From assembly GCA_036378375.1 (NCBI GenBank), contig DASUWQ010000146.1, positions 1-7,630 on the forward strand: 7,630 nt of DNA. The letters run 5' to 3'. The DNA comes from JAFAVN01 sp036378375. GTDB taxonomy: Bacteria; Verrucomicrobiota; Verrucomicrobiia; Chthoniobacterales; JAFAMB01. The notes below the pieces were generated by a model. It was not told the DNA's origin and searched no databases. It saw only the letters and a program-made list of their open reading frames with translations. The position numbers and the translations under genes are program-made. This document shows positions 1-6,069 of this stretch, one piece after another (the first letter of the stretch is position 1; every line of letters starts with the position of its first letter).

Positions 1-684
1 CAATTTGTCAGCGAACAAGCGACCACTGACAGCAGCCCTCCCAACGTGCAGGTAGTGGAACGAACCTGGTTCAACCCGAATCTGGATTATATTTGGTTCA
101 CCCTGCCATCGCTGGCGGTGATGATCACGTTGCAAATCTGCTTGAATGTTACCGCGATGTCGGTCGCGCGGGAGCGTGAGATGGGAACGTTCGAACAGTT
201 GCTGGTGTCGCCGATTCGACCCTTGGAGATCATGGCTGGCAAAAGTATCCCGGCGCTGATTTTAGCGTTGATTGAGGTGACGGTCTTTATTTTGATCACC
301 GTTTTCGTTTTCCGGATCCCGTTTCACGGCTCGGTGCCGTTCTTGTACCTTAGTCTTACGGTGTTCATCATTGCGATGATTGGCATCGGATTGAGTATCT
401 CGTCCATCGCCGTAACCCAACAGCAAGCCATGTTGGGCATAATCACAACGTTGTTGCCGGCAACGCTTCTCTCGGGGTACGCCGCGCCCATCGAAAATAT
501 GCCGGATTGGTTACAGCCGCTCACCTACGCAAATCCGTTGCGTTATATCATGGTGGTAATGAAAGGCGTCTTTCTGAAAGACATGCCGCCCATGGAGATC
601 CTGAATAATACCTGGCAAATGGCCATTATCGCGGTGTTTACGTTGGCATTGGCCACGTGGCTCTTCCGGCGACGCCTGGCGTGA
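1..684 (+). CDS. ABC-2 type transporter permease, YbhR/YbhS (YhhJ)-like, 5'-truncated by window
   Basis: The reading frame is open from base 1 and stops at TGA 682-684, giving about 227 C-terminal residues; the true start lies outside the window. A GTG at 46 is internal, since coding sequence continues upstream of it. The family forms the membrane channel of ABC exporters for drugs or other hydrophobic compounds and works with a separate ATPase in the inner membrane. Visible hallmarks are the cytoplasmic motif AREREMGTFEQL followed by SPIRPLE and a GK, then several hydrophobic segments. The conserved late motif PIENMPDWLQPLTYANPLRY precedes the last helix, and the protein ends in an arginine-rich cytoplasmic tail (RRRLA). 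This order matches E. coli YbhS/YbhR as I know them. The ATPase and membrane-fusion subunits are presumably encoded upstream. The substrate cannot be inferred. Confidence 0.9.
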   Translation, partial: QFVSEQATTDSSPPNVQVVERTWFNPNLDYIWFTLPSLAVMITLQICLNVTAMSVAREREMGTFEQLLVSPIRPLEIMAGKSIPALILALIEVTVFILITVFVFRIPFHGSVPFLYLSLTVFIIAMIGIGLSISSIAVTQQQAMLGIITTLLPATLLSGYAAPIENMPDWLQPLTYANPLRYIMVVMKGVFLKDMPPMEILNNTWQMAIIAVFTLALATWLFRRRLA

Positions 685-703
685 GGGAAGAATAGTCTCA
701 CGC
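679..703 (+). other. Hairpin spanning the permease stop codon
   Basis: GCGTGAG (679-685) pairs perfectly with CTCACGC (697-703) around an 11-base loop, so the TGA stop lies in the stem. No T-run follows. It may stabilise or end the transcript, but it is not a canonical intrinsic terminator. Confidence 0.35.
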
Positions 704-753
704 GAGGGCCTCCAGTCGCAAAAGAGAATAGAACTGTAGCACGGCAGACGGAT

Positions 754-864
754 GGGACTTATAGGACCGATAGGACCTATAGGTCAGGGCCTATGCCGCA
801 GATGCGTCCTCAGAGCGTCCTAGCATCGACCCTATAGGTCCTATTAGTCCCAAAGGTCCTATCC
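754..864. repeat. Degenerate 9-bp-period palindromic repeat (TAGGACCTA family)
   Basis: The left arm (754-785) consists of nonamer-like units built on AGGACC(T/G)AT. The right arm (828-864) carries the reverse-complement units (AGGTCCTAT). GACCTATAGGTC at 774-785 is itself a perfect 12-bp palindrome. The two arms can pair into a long imperfect hairpin with a loop of about 40 bases. A further inverted pair, CCTATGCC (790-797) and GGCATAGG (986-993), extends the symmetry across the gap. I see no gene in 685-1033: the open frames there are low-complexity shadows of the repeats and of the kinase start. Similar repeats are, to my recollection, scattered in Verrucomicrobia genomes; copy number was not checked. 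Confidence 0.75.
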
Positions 865-1033
865 GTGTACCGCGGTGCGACCTTCTCTGTCCCTCCACGC
901 GTTCGCCTAGGATATGTTGTTTCTTCCGCCCTAGTTCGGGTTTCATTGGGGACAGGTCTAGGCCAGCGCCGACGATTTTTCGTGAGGCATAGGAGGCCAA
1001 ACCGAGTAAAATTCCCGCAGCAAACGGCATACG

Positions 1034-3880
1034 GTGGAAACGCCTCCTGGGAAACGAGTCTGCTCGGTGTGTGGTACGCAATTGGCGGACTACGACGTAT
1101 TCTGTCCATTATGTGCCTTTAAAGAGGCTCTCGAGACACAAACACATGCGGTTTCGAATAGCTTTTCCGAGCTTCGTTTTGAGCATTATACCGTTCTCCA
1201 GAATGAAGAGGGTAAACCGTTTGAGCTCGGCCATGGTGGCATGGGAGTGACGTACAAAGCGTTTGATGTCCACCTCCAGCGTCCGGCCGCCCTCAAGATC
1301 ATCAATGCTCAGTTCTTAGGTGATGAGTCAGCTCGAGCCCGTTTCGTACGAGAGGCTCGAGCTGCCGCCAGTGTCCGGCACCAGAACGTGGCTACGGTCT
1401 TCCATATCGGCGAAAGCGGCGGCAATCACTATTACGCGATGGAGTTGGTCGAAGGTGAAAGCCTGGCAGCGCTTATTCGGCGCTCCGGCTGCCTCCAACT
1501 CAACCTGGCTCTCGATATCTTAGGACAAGTGGCGGCGGGATTAGCAGCGATTGAAAAACAGCATCTCGTCCATCGGGATATTAAGCCAGGGAACATCATG
1601 GTCAGCTTGCGGGACGGGAAATTGGAGGACGTCAAAATTATCGACCTTGGCTTGGCCAAGGGGGTCGCGGAGGAAAATGCGCTTTCCACCGTGGGAGTCT
1701 TTATTGGTACGCCTGCTTACGCCAGCCCCGAACAGTTTGCCGGGCTGGTAACCGATATTCGTTCTGATCTGTATTCACTGGGTGTCACGTTTTGGGAAAT
1801 GCTCAGTGGCCAGCTGCCTTTCAGCGGCTCCGTCACGGAGCTGATATACCTGCATCAACACGCGGAACCGCCGGTTGAAAAATTAAAGAATGTTCCGGTA
1901 CCGGTAATCGAGTTACTTCAAGAGTTGCTCGCGAAGAATCCTAGCCGGCGTTTCCAAACTCCTGCTCAATTGCAGCAGGCCGTAGCAAAGGTCAGAGAAA
2001 CGATCGCTTTCGAGTTACGATTGACGACGGCCGAGTTGAAGGTTACCGGCGACCAAGCGACAAAACATTCGACAAAAGGAAAGCCGGGAAAGAAAATCGT
2101 TCGCTGGTTGCTTGGTGTAGGCTCATCTCTTGCCGTAGCATTAGTTGCTTGGTTTTTCCTATCCGGCCACGCCGCATGGTTATTCAATCAGCAACCCGCC
2201 GAAGCGGTAACTACCGAAAAAAGCATAGCAGTCCTTCCTTTTGACAACATCAGCCCGAACAAAGATGACGCTTACTTCGCGGACGGAGTACAGGATGAGA
2301 TTCTGAATGATCTCGCCAAGATCGCACAACTGAAAGTCATCAGTCGAACCTCGGTAATGCAATATCGCGCGGATACAAAACGCGATCTGCGCCAAATCGC
2401 CATGGCTTTAGGCGTGGCGAACGTCTTGGAAGGAACGGTCCGACGTGAGGCAAATCATGTGCGGGTTAGCACCGAGTTAATTGATGCCCGCAATGACAAT
2501 ACGATTTGGGCCGACAGCTATGACCGAGACCTGACCAGCATATTTGACATCCAAAACGACATTGCCAAAACCGTGGTAGCGAAATTGAGCGCGCGGTTAT
2601 CTACTGAGGAAAAGGAGGAAATCGACAACAAGCCAACTAATGATTTAGAGGCTTACGATCTTTATCTGCAGGCTAAGGCGCTGATCGTGGGCGCTGAACT
2701 CTTCATCGGTCATGACCGCGAGAGCTTTCTAAACGTGGTTAGGCTCCTGGAAGAGGCAACACGGAAAGATCCGAAATTTGCTCTCGCATATTGCTTAGTT
2801 GCTCGAGCGCACGACGATTTGTATTTTTCACTCCTGGATCACACGCCAGAGAGACGCGGACTCGGCGATGCCGCGATCAACGAAGCCTTGCGGCTGCGAC
2901 CTGATCTTCCCGAAGTTCATTTGGCGGTGGCCTATCATCTGTACGAGTGTTACCGCAGTTATCAGCGAGCCTCTGTCCAGATAGCCATTGCTGAGCGAGC
3001 GCTCCCCAACAGTCCCGCTGCTCTTGCGCTTAGAGCCTATATCGATCGGCGACAAGGTCGCTGGGACGACTCTATCAAGGCTCTTCAAATGGCCCGCACT
3101 CTCGACCCGCGAAACCCGAACGTCATTAATAATTTGGAATTCAACTATCTCTGTCTTCGACGTCATCGACAGGCTGAGGAGGCTTGTAATGTCCTGCTCG
3201 AACTTGAGCCCGAGAACCCGATCTTCATCTTACAAAAGGCTTACTGCGCGTTCGCGAAAAACGCGGATCTCACGGGCTATCGGGCGGCTTTAGAAGGGCT
3301 TCCTTCCTCAATGAAAAATGACATCGGTTTTGCTTCTCAGCGTATTTTCTATGCCGCTCTGGCGCACGACTGGTCCACGGCCCAGGAGATACTCCGGACT
3401 GGTCAGAATGAAGATCTTTCGTTTCTTCACGAGACCATAGTTCCGCGTGGATGCGTGGAGATCTGGCTGGCCAAGGTTCGGGGCGATCAACCGATGACGG
3501 AACCGCGATTCTACGCTTTACGCGAGCAGCTTGAGCGAAGGGTCGAAGCGGACCTCAACAATCCTAGTCTCTTAAGTGCCCTTGGCGTTGTCGACGCCGC
3601 TTTGGGTCGCAAAGAAGATGCATTAAGGGAAACACGCCGCGCGGTCGAAATGCTGCCTATTTCCGAAGATGCGATGGACGGTCCAGCCCTGGTTTTCAAC
3701 TTGGCGATCGCCTATGCTTGGACCGGTGAGCCGGACTTGGCGATCGGACAGCTAAAAATTGCCGTAGAAACGCCCGGAGGTATTGATTTTGGAGAATTAA
3801 AGCTCAATCCAGCGTTGGATTCTCTCCGGAACGACCCGCGCTTTGAACGGTTGTTAGCTGAGCTTGCGCCGCATGATTGA
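1034..3880 (+). CDS. Transmembrane Ser/Thr protein kinase with N-terminal zinc ribbon, TolB/FlgO-like domain and TPR repeats
   Basis: This 948-aa PknB-type receptor kinase starts at GTG 1034, the first usable start after an in-frame TAA at 1007-1009; no clear Shine-Dalgarno precedes it. Residues 10-27 form a zinc ribbon (C10xxC13, C24xxC27). The kinase domain (about 52-325) has a glycine loop LGHGGMG (65-71), the ATP-binding K88, helix-C E107, HRDIKPGN (180-187, catalytic D182), DLG in place of DFG (204-206), GTPAY and SPE (225-233). It therefore looks catalytically intact. After a basic linker comes one membrane helix (about 358-378). Beyond it, residues 396-525 form a TolB-N/FlgO-like domain (SIAVLPF, YFADGVQDEI, ISRTSVMQY, VLEGTVR, IWADSYDRDL). 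The remainder to 948 is helical TPR-type repeat, probably periplasmic. Family members phosphorylate Ser/Thr in response to unknown cues, and the ligand here is unknown. It is a single gene, flanked by repeat-rich gaps. Confidence 0.93.
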   Translation: METPPGKRVCSVCGTQLADYDVFCPLCAFKEALETQTHAVSNSFSELRFEHYTVLQNEEGKPFELGHGGMGVTYKAFDVHLQRPAALKIINAQFLGDESARARFVREARAAASVRHQNVATVFHIGESGGNHYYAMELVEGESLAALIRRSGCLQLNLALDILGQVAAGLAAIEKQHLVHRDIKPGNIMVSLRDGKLEDVKIIDLGLAKGVAEENALSTVGVFIGTPAYASPEQFAGLVTDIRSDLYSLGVTFWEMLSGQLPFSGSVTELIYLHQHAEPPVEKLKNVPVPVIELLQELLAKNPSRRFQTPAQLQQAVAKVRETIAFELRLTTAELKVTGDQATKHSTKGKPGKKIVRWLLGVGSSLAVALVAWFFLSGHAAWLFNQQPAEAVTTEKSIAVLPFDNISPNKDDAYFADGVQDEILNDLAKIAQLKVISRTSVMQYRADTKRDLRQIAMALGVANVLEGTVRREANHVRVSTELIDARNDNTIWADSYDRDLTSIFDIQNDIAKTVVAKLSARLSTEEKEEIDNKPTNDLEAYDLYLQAKALIVGAELFIGHDRESFLNVVRLLEEATRKDPKFALAYCLVARAHDDLYFSLLDHTPERRGLGDAAINEALRLRPDLPEVHLAVAYHLYECYRSYQRASVQIAIAERALPNSPAALALRAYIDRRQGRWDDSIKALQMARTLDPRNPNVINNLEFNYLCLRRHRQAEEACNVLLELEPENPIFILQKAYCAFAKNADLTGYRAALEGLPSSMKNDIGFASQRIFYAALAHDWSTAQEILRTGQNEDLSFLHETIVPRGCVEIWLAKVRGDQPMTEPRFYALREQLERRVEADLNNPSLLSALGVVDAALGRKEDALRETRRAVEMLPISEDAMDGPALVFNLAIAYAWTGEPDLAIGQLKIAVETPGGIDFGELKLNPALDSLRNDPRFERLLAELAPHD

Positions 3881-3922
3881 CCGGCAGTGTTTTGCTGCGG
3901 TGTTTTAGGTTCAACGGCCAGG

Positions 3923-3947
3923 TCGAAGCTTCGAAACCGGTTTGACA
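3923..3947. promoter_or_regulatory. Abutting perfect palindromes next to a consensus -35-like hexamer
   Basis: TCGAAGCTTCGA (3923-3934) and AAACCGGTTT (3934-3943) are both perfect palindromes sharing one base. The second overlaps TTGACA (3942-3947). This lies between the kinase and the small gene at 4105 and could be an operator/promoter. However, no good -10 hexamer is found 16-18 bases downstream, so a promoter call is weak. Confidence 0.25.
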
Positions 3948-4037
3948 GATGCCGTGCGACCGCGTCTCCAGCGAGCATTATCTGCTGCAAAATAGATTGC
4001 CTGAAAAATGCGAAAACGATAGAGGAGATGGTTACAG

Positions 4038-4084
4038 CTTCGGTGGCTGGAGGCCAAGTCACAGACTTTCTGGCGACACCGAAG
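4038..4084 (+). other. Leader hairpin upstream of the small gene
   Basis: CTTCGGTG (4038-4045) is the exact reverse complement of CACCGAAG (4077-4084), with a 31-base loop. It ends 9 bases before the ribosome binding site of the 56-aa gene, so it may be a 5' leader structure. No T-run follows, so it does not look like a terminator. Confidence 0.35.
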
Positions 4085-4093
4085 TCTTACCGC

Positions 4094-4099
4094 GGAGGT
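4094..4099 (+). promoter_or_regulatory. Strong Shine-Dalgarno GGAGGT for the 56-aa ORF
   Basis: GGAGGT lies five bases before ATG 4105, the best ribosome binding site seen in the window. It decides the start of the small gene: the frame is open further upstream to 3949, but that extension has no comparable site and an unnatural composition. Confidence 0.7.
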
Positions 4100-4104
4100 C
4101 CGAG

Positions 4105-4275
4105 ATGCCAGCAAAGAGACTACAACATGTAACGGAGCCCTTACTAGAAGCAAAGAAGTACCTGGATGATGCTAAACAGGCTATTGACCGAGCGTTGGAG
4201 GCGCTGGCTAGATTGACAGAGCCGGCACCGAAAACGCGTTCTCAGCCGCCGAGCAAAGCGAAGAAGGCCGTGTAG
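4105..4275 (+). CDS. Small helical protein with basic Pro/Lys tail, unknown function (56 aa)
   Basis: I do not recognise a family. The ATG at 4105 has a perfect GGAGGT five bases upstream, which argues that this short frame is translated. Residues 7-38 are predicted by eye to be one long amphipathic helix rich in Leu, Ala, Glu and Lys (LLEAKKYLDDAKQAIDRAL), with leucine/alanine spacing that suits a coiled coil or helical bundle. Residues 39-56 form a Pro/Lys/Ser-rich basic tail ending KAKKAV, reminiscent of disordered nucleic-acid-binding tails. There is no signal peptide, membrane helix or Cys. The methyltransferase start lies 103 bases downstream on the same strand, so the two could be co-transcribed. 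It might be that enzyme's partner or peptide substrate, or an unrelated small DNA- or RNA-associated protein. The sequence alone does not decide. Confidence 0.65.
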   Translation: MPAKRLQHVTEPLLEAKKYLDDAKQAIDRALEALARLTEPAPKTRSQPPSKAKKAV

Positions 4276-4309
4276 CGGGCTAGCCGGGGAATCTTTCGCA
4301 AAATTGGGT

Positions 4310-4366
4310 GCAAGTGAGTAAGCAGCACTTTCCTTGGTTGGCTGCTCGCTTTGCTCTCGCACTTGC
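4310..4366 (+). other. Two-stem hairpin in the leader of the methyltransferase gene
   Basis: The outer stem GCAAGTG/CACTTGC (4310-4316 with 4360-4366) and inner stem AGCAGC/GCTGCT (4321-4326 with 4341-4346) are both perfect, separated by an asymmetric internal loop. The structure ends 12 bases before ATG 4379. It could modulate translation or be a processing or attenuation site between the small gene and the methyltransferase. It lacks a T-run. Confidence 0.4.
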
Positions 4367-4378
4367 CTCAATCGACTG

Positions 4379-5242
4379 ATGGCTAGGTCACCCCGAGGCC
4401 AGACCAAAGAGATTCGATTGTCCAAGATAACAATCATTGGCGCCGGTGTGCTCAGTCCAGATCACCTCACTCTAGAGGCGGATCGGACAATGCGGGCAAG
4501 TTCGATAATCTTTTATCTACTTGATTCCAATCCGAGGATGACGGCTTACCTGCACACACTAGGGACTAAGCTCGTTGATCTCAGCAGTGCTTATACCGAG
4601 GGCGCTTTTGATCAAGATGTCTATATGCAGATCGCCAAAACTGTCATTGATGCGACGAAGAGCTACGACCGCGTGTGTTTCCTGGTTCCGGGCCATCCAC
4701 TGATCTACGTAACCGCATCAACTCTAATTTTAGATGAGGCTCGGCGTTTGGGGATAAAAGCCGCTGCGCTACCAGGAATCTCCTCATTGGATACAATGAT
4801 TATTCAGTTAAGGCTAGAGATAGGTCGGCACGGCTTGCAGGTTTTCGAGTGCAATCGGTTTATTTACTTTTCTATTTCGCCGGATCCTCGCGTCCCACTT
4901 TTTCTTCTCCAACCAGGAGCAATCGGCAGCGGCTTTATTACCGAGAGACGCACAAACCGGGCACGACGATTCGAAATCCTAAGGGACTATTTACTTCGAC
5001 ACTATCCACCTCAGCATCGATGTCTGCTTCTGGTTAGCAAGTTTGATTCCCGGCTCCGTCCAGTGAAGCGAGCAGTAGCTATTCGAGACATTCCGCAGTC
5101 TGCGAAATTTATTGATTACGACACTTCTATGTTTATCCCTCCGAGCGCGGACTTTGAAATTGTCGATCTGGAGTTTTACTCCCGGCTAACCGACTTAGGC
5201 TACTCGAAGCGATTGGTGAAGTCTAATCCACGCCTCACCTAA
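4379..5242 (+). CDS. SAM-dependent methyltransferase, tetrapyrrole-methylase fold, borosin N-methyltransferase-like
   Basis: This is a 287-aa cytosolic protein from ATG 4379. An in-frame TTG at 4334 would add 15 unconvincing residues, and a TTG at 4418 after AAAGAG is an alternative start; no strong Shine-Dalgarno is seen. The tetrapyrrole methylase (PF00590-type) fold shows in ITIIGAG (17-23), VPGHPLIYV (103-111), LPGISSLD (131-138) and the late FIPP motif. The order IFYLLDSNP (44-52), VDLSSAY (66-72), VYMQIAK (81-87), PGHP, PGIS, VFECNRFIYF (155-164) and FIPP parallels the borosin peptide alpha-N-methyltransferases OphMA and SonM better than corrin or siroheme enzymes. The protein ends soon after FIPP, so there is no fused precursor peptide; any peptide substrate would be separate. 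Tyr72 and Tyr82 align with OphMA active-site tyrosines, but other catalytic positions differ. The fold is confident and the borosin relationship probable; the substrate is unknown. Confidence 0.85.
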   Translation: MARSPRGQTKEIRLSKITIIGAGVLSPDHLTLEADRTMRASSIIFYLLDSNPRMTAYLHTLGTKLVDLSSAYTEGAFDQDVYMQIAKTVIDATKSYDRVCFLVPGHPLIYVTASTLILDEARRLGIKAAALPGISSLDTMIIQLRLEIGRHGLQVFECNRFIYFSISPDPRVPLFLLQPGAIGSGFITERRTNRARRFEILRDYLLRHYPPQHRCLLLVSKFDSRLRPVKRAVAIRDIPQSAKFIDYDTSMFIPPSADFEIVDLEFYSRLTDLGYSKRLVKSNPRLT

Positions 5243-5327
5243 TCTCTGCAGCATAGTCTCTCGCCTGCGGGACGACGTCCGTTGCGGTATTCCCTCTCCG
5301 CCCTTGCGGGGTTGCGTGATATTTTTC

Positions 5328-5798
5328 CTATTCCCGCAACAGGCGGAGATCTGGGTCAGTTAACGCGACTTTTCGGAAGTTCTCGTCGATCGCGATCGCT
5401 CTTTCCAGATAGATGCGGGCTTTGCCCAAATCGCTGAGTTGGGTGTAGTAACAAGCTAGATTGAAATAGATGGTTGCATTGCCAGGGAATTTCTGGAGTG
5501 CAGCCGCTAAAATGACCTCCGCCGCGGCTAGGCTTTGAGCACGCCGGGTGGCAAAACCTAACGCGATGTACCAATCTGCTTCGTCCGGATCTTTTTGGAT
5601 CAATCGTTCGGCGACCGCGGCTGCCTCCGACCATTTTCCCCACGATTGATAGAGCTGTAACCAAGTAGCCAAAACCGGGATATCGTCCCTAGTGGCGGCG
5701 GGAAGGTCTTCGAGCTCTTCGACTGCCTCCTGATAAAGGCCGAGCTCGGCAAACCCGCTGGCAGCCGTCACTTTCCGCCGGATCTGGAAAGCTTGCAT
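5328..5798 (-). CDS. Tetratricopeptide repeat protein, Verrucomicrobia-type (156 aa)
   Basis: The frame runs on the - strand to a TAG at 5328-5330. I place the start at ATG 5798 (MQAFQIRRKV), because related short TPR proteins as I remember them begin M-x-AF-x-(I/L)RRK. In-frame ATG 5819 and TTG 5834 would add 7 or 12 residues, but these are encoded inside a perfect palindrome. About four helix-turn-helix TPR units are visible: SGFAELGLYQEAVEELE near the start, WGKWSEAAAVAERLIQKDPDE, ALGFATRRAQSLAAAEVIL with KFPGN, and IYFNLACYYTQLSDLGKA followed by LERAIAID. The protein ends DPDLRLL. There is no signal peptide, membrane segment or catalytic motif, so it is likely a cytosolic scaffold for protein interactions; partners are unknown. 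It converges with the methyltransferase, with 85 bases between their stops and no clear terminator there. No convincing Shine-Dalgarno precedes any start. Confidence 0.85.
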   Translation of the reverse strand: MQAFQIRRKVTAASGFAELGLYQEAVEELEDLPAATRDDIPVLATWLQLYQSWGKWSEAAAVAERLIQKDPDEADWYIALGFATRRAQSLAAAEVILAAALQKFPGNATIYFNLACYYTQLSDLGKARIYLERAIAIDENFRKVALTDPDLRLLRE

Positions 5799-5836
5799 TG
5801 CCGGCAAATGGTTAATCATTTGCCGGCAATGCAAGC
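5791..5836. repeat. Perfect 20-bp inverted repeat over the TPR gene start
   Basis: Positions 5791-5810 are the exact reverse complement of 5817-5836, separated by a 6-base loop (GTTAAT). Each arm contains the 10-bp palindrome TTGCCGGCAA (5798-5807 and 5820-5829), with centres 22 bp apart, about two helical turns. The element covers all candidate start codons of the TPR gene. It could be a dimer-of-dimers operator, an mRNA hairpin limiting translation, or a REP-like repeat. Confidence 0.8.
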
Positions 5837-5840
5837 TGCG

Positions 5841-5885
5841 GCAGTAGAATAGTCCTTAAGATCAGGACTATTCTACTGCTTTTTT
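5841..5885 (+). terminator. Intrinsic terminator, + strand
   Basis: A perfect 15-bp stem (5841-5855 with 5865-5879, arm GCAGTAGAATAGTCC) closes a 9-base loop and is followed directly by six T residues (5880-5885). This is a textbook Rho-independent terminator reading on the + strand. No + strand gene lies directly upstream: the methyltransferase ends about 600 bases earlier, with the - strand TPR gene between. It would end read-through transcripts antisense to the TPR gene or a small RNA starting nearby. Confidence 0.75.
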
Positions 5886-5930
5886 AGGGCGTACGGGATA
5901 TTTTTCGGGACCTGATTGGGATTCGACGTT

Positions 5931-5978
5931 GCTCCCTGGAGGGACGAGCTCCTGCTCGTCCGCGTTCGGATGAGCAGG
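5931..5978. repeat. Nested palindromes (GGACGAG/CTCGTCC unit)
   Basis: Two mutually exclusive hairpins overlap. GGACGAG (5942-5948) pairs with CTCGTCC (5955-5961), while CCTGCTCGTCCG (5951-5962) pairs with CGGATGAGCAGG (5967-5978) through 12 bp including one G-T. TCCCT/AGGGA (5933-5937, 5940-5944) adds further symmetry at the left end. It looks like a REP-like interspersed unit. The 329-base gap 5834-6162 holds no convincing gene and consists largely of such hairpins. Confidence 0.6.
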
Positions 5979-6034
5979 GCCACCGTTGCTATAATGCCTG
6001 ACGCGCCGAAAACTTGTCCACGCCGTGGGCTTTG

Positions 6035-6059
6035 CGTAGTCGGGAGCTACATCCCTACG
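6035..6059. repeat. Short bulged hairpin (CGTA/GGGA...TCCC/TACG)
   Basis: CGTA (6035-6038) and GGGA (6042-6045) pair with TCCC (6052-6055) and TACG (6056-6059), with a 3-base bulge and a GCTACA loop. It is one member of the hairpin chain between the TPR gene and glgC. Confidence 0.4.
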
Positions 6060-6069
6060 GTTTTGTCAC

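Noticed and set aside
991..996. AGGAGG as ribosome binding site for the kinase
   Set aside because: It is 37 bases before GTG 1034 and an in-frame TAA lies between; no start codon follows at proper spacing.
791..1122. Overlapping open frames of 85-99 codons on both strands before and over the kinase start
   Set aside because: They run through the repeat array and the kinase N-terminus, have arginine-rich low-complexity translations and no ribosome binding sites.
3881..3906. Possible intrinsic terminator after the kinase (GCAG...CTGC then GTGTTTT)
   Set aside because: The stem is only four pairs plus a wobble and the T-run is interrupted; too weak to call.
3942..3981. Sigma-70 promoter from TTGACA (3942) to CATTAT (3976)
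   Set aside because: The spacer would be 28 bases; nothing like TATAAT lies at 16-18 bases.
3949..4104. 52-residue N-terminal extension of the small ORF
   Set aside because: Composition is unlike a protein, it overlaps the leader hairpin, and the strong GGAGGT before ATG 4105 marks the real start.
4334..4378. Upstream TTG start of the methyltransferase
   Set aside because: The added 15 residues are Cys/Arg-rich, lie in the leader hairpin and resemble no family N-terminus.
5243..5340. Bidirectional terminator between the convergent methyltransferase and TPR genes
   Set aside because: Only competing short pairings around TTGCGGG/CCCGCAA with a 22-base loop are seen, with no stable stem followed by Ts.
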